Shown here one piece after another: positions 63,094 to 64,000 of a stretch of DNA of 64,000 bases. The DNA comes from Propionivibrio limicola (GTDB lineage Bacteria > Pseudomonadota > Gammaproteobacteria > Burkholderiales > Rhodocyclaceae), in NCBI RefSeq assembly GCF_009469695.1, contig NZ_SSSR01000011.1, forward strand, positions 1-64,000, written 5' to 3'. The first letter of the stretch is position 1. Each line of letters opens with the position of its first letter. The notes below the pieces were generated by a model. That model did not search any database. It worked only from the letters and a program-made list of their open reading frames with translations, and was not told the DNA's origin. A program made the position numbers and the translations under genes.

Positions 63094-64000
63094 TCATTTC
63101 GGCCCGGCACCGGGCGGCAAGAGCACCCACATCTGGCCCTGCTGCTTCATCCTGCCGGCCTGATTGCCAGCCTCGGCGCCAAATCCCCAGAAGAAATCGG
63201 CGCGCACCACGCCGCGGATCGCACCGCCCGTATCCTGCGCCATCATCAGCCGCCGCAGAGGAAGGTTCGAGTTCGGCCGCGTCGTTGCCAGAAATACCGG
63301 AGCGCCCAGCGGCACATGACGCGGATCGACGGCGATGCTGCGCTCGGCCGTCAGAGGCACGCCAAGCGCGCCCGCCGGCCCCTCGTCCTGCCGCGCACCA
63401 TTTCCCACCTTGACCGGCACCTCGCGGAAAAAGACATAGCTCGGGTTGCTATTGAGCAGGTCGCCAAGCCGCGCCGGATTGGCGCGCGCCCACGCCTGAA
63501 TGCCCTGCATCGACGCCTGTTCCAGCTTGAGTTCGCCACGCTCGACGAGCACGCGCCCGATCGACTGGTACGGATGGCCGTTCTGGTCGGCATAGCCCAG
63601 ACGCACCATCGAGCCGTCCGGCAGACGCACGCGCCCGGAGCCCTGCACCTGCAGGAAAAAGTATTCGACCGGATCATCGACCCAGAGCAGGACGCGATCG
63701 GCAAACGTCTTTTCCTTCTCCCGGCTGGTGATTTCCGCACGCGAGAAATACGGCACGACCTTGTTGCCCTGCAGACGGCCGCGCAAGCGCATGTTTTTCA
63801 ACTCGGGCAGGACATCGCCCAGATCGATGGTCAGCAGGTCGGGCGGCACGCCCAGCACCGGTTGCGCGAAGATCGGGCTGCGCGTGCGCGAGCCGCGCAG
63901 GAGCGGTTCGTAATACCCCGTGACGAGGCCGCTCGTGCTGCCGTCCGGGTTGGTCAGCAAATAGGGCTCGAAACGCGATTCGAAGAATCGGCGCAGTGCC
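63094..64000 (-). CDS. mltA: Membrane-bound lytic murein transglycosylase A (MltA), 5' end outside window
   Basis: 302 visible residues of a peptidoglycan lytic transglycosylase. GLVTGYYEPLLRGS near the left of the protein, EYFFLQVQGSGRVRLPDGS and RLGYADQNGHPYQSIGRVL are typical MltA blocks; the 3D domain has the catalytic Asp in MMAQDTGGAIRGVVRADFFW. The frame is open to the window edge (FFESRFEPYLLTNPDGS precedes GLVTG), so the start and lipoprotein signal lie to the right. A terminator follows. Confidence 0.92.
   Translation of the reverse strand, partial: ALRRFFESRFEPYLLTNPDGSTSGLVTGYYEPLLRGSRTRSPIFAQPVLGVPPDLLTIDLGDVLPELKNMRLRGRLQGNKVVPYFSRAEITSREKEKTFADRVLLWVDDPVEYFFLQVQGSGRVRLPDGSMVRLGYADQNGHPYQSIGRVLVERGELKLEQASMQGIQAWARANPARLGDLLNSNPSYVFFREVPVKVGNGARQDEGPAGALGVPLTAERSIAVDPRHVPLGAPVFLATTRPNSNLPLRRLMMAQDTGGAIRGVVRADFFWGFGAEAGNQAGRMKQQGQMWVLLPPGAGPK

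Overview
This window looks like chromosome from a high-GC betaproteobacterium, most likely Rhodocyclales (the Azonexus / Dechloromonas / Accumulibacter / Zoogloea neighbourhood). That placement is an inference from GC-rich codon use, the zapA-6S RNA arrangement, a PEP-CTERM surface protein, a Rhodocyclales-style mix of metabolic genes and the families of dispersed palindromic repeats; the genus cannot be fixed from the sequence alone. No tRNA, rRNA, phage, transposase or CRISPR array was seen.

Region 1 (about 150-12,520, plus strand) is a cobalamin operon behind a cobalamin riboswitch. It holds cobalt uptake (cbiM-N-Q-O) and then the oxygen-independent corrin-ring genes cbiF, cbiX, cbiC, cbiD, cbiE-T fusion, cbiL, cbiG (split in two), cbiH and cobA. 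Region 2 (24,310-30,240, minus strand) is the second half of the B12 regulon: a second cobalamin riboswitch, then btuB-btuC-btuD-cobO-cbiA. Together they cover cobalt import, ring assembly from uroporphyrinogen III to cobyrinic acid diamide, adenosylation and salvage of external corrinoids. cbiJ, btuF and the late nucleotide-loop genes are not in the window.

Between them (12,720-24,050) lie a PAS-GAF-GGDEF-EAL protein, a slipin/NfeD membrane protease pair, a UspA protein, a peptidoglycan pair (MepK-like and LdtD-like), a Lon-like AAA protease and a SYLF lipid-binding protein. Region 3 (30,430-42,070) has zapB-like/zapA/6S RNA, selO, a TIGR02647-type small protein, dsbD, cutA, a large unrecognised protein, methylmalonyl-CoA epimerase, malonyl-CoA decarboxylase, lgt and ilvD. 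Region 4 (42,420-47,390) is a complete branched-chain amino acid ABC transporter (livK-H-M-G-F). Region 5 (47,500-55,000) holds a hybrid histidine kinase, a thioredoxin-like protein next to an Old Yellow Enzyme, and a periplasmic binding protein overlapping a PAS-GGDEF diguanylate cyclase. Region 6 (55,040-64,000) has pta, a ferritin-like protein, pncB, two overlapping phosphoribosyltransferases, a PEP-CTERM protein with a sigma-54-like promoter, an Amt transporter with a sigma-54-like promoter, and a truncated mltA at the right edge.

The most unusual feature is how heavily the cobalamin operon is colonised by palindromic repeats. One copy lies inside the 5' end of cbiO in frame and supplies roughly 30 codons. 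A compound repeat block separates the N-terminal and C-terminal parts of CbiG. ACAGAG-type hairpins sit between cbiET/cbiL and cbiL/cbiG, and related hairpins recur near 23.3 kb and 43.7 kb. Other points worth following are a hairpin that could mask the cbiM ribosome-binding site, the binding-protein/diguanylate-cyclase overlap and the two sigma-54-like promoters.
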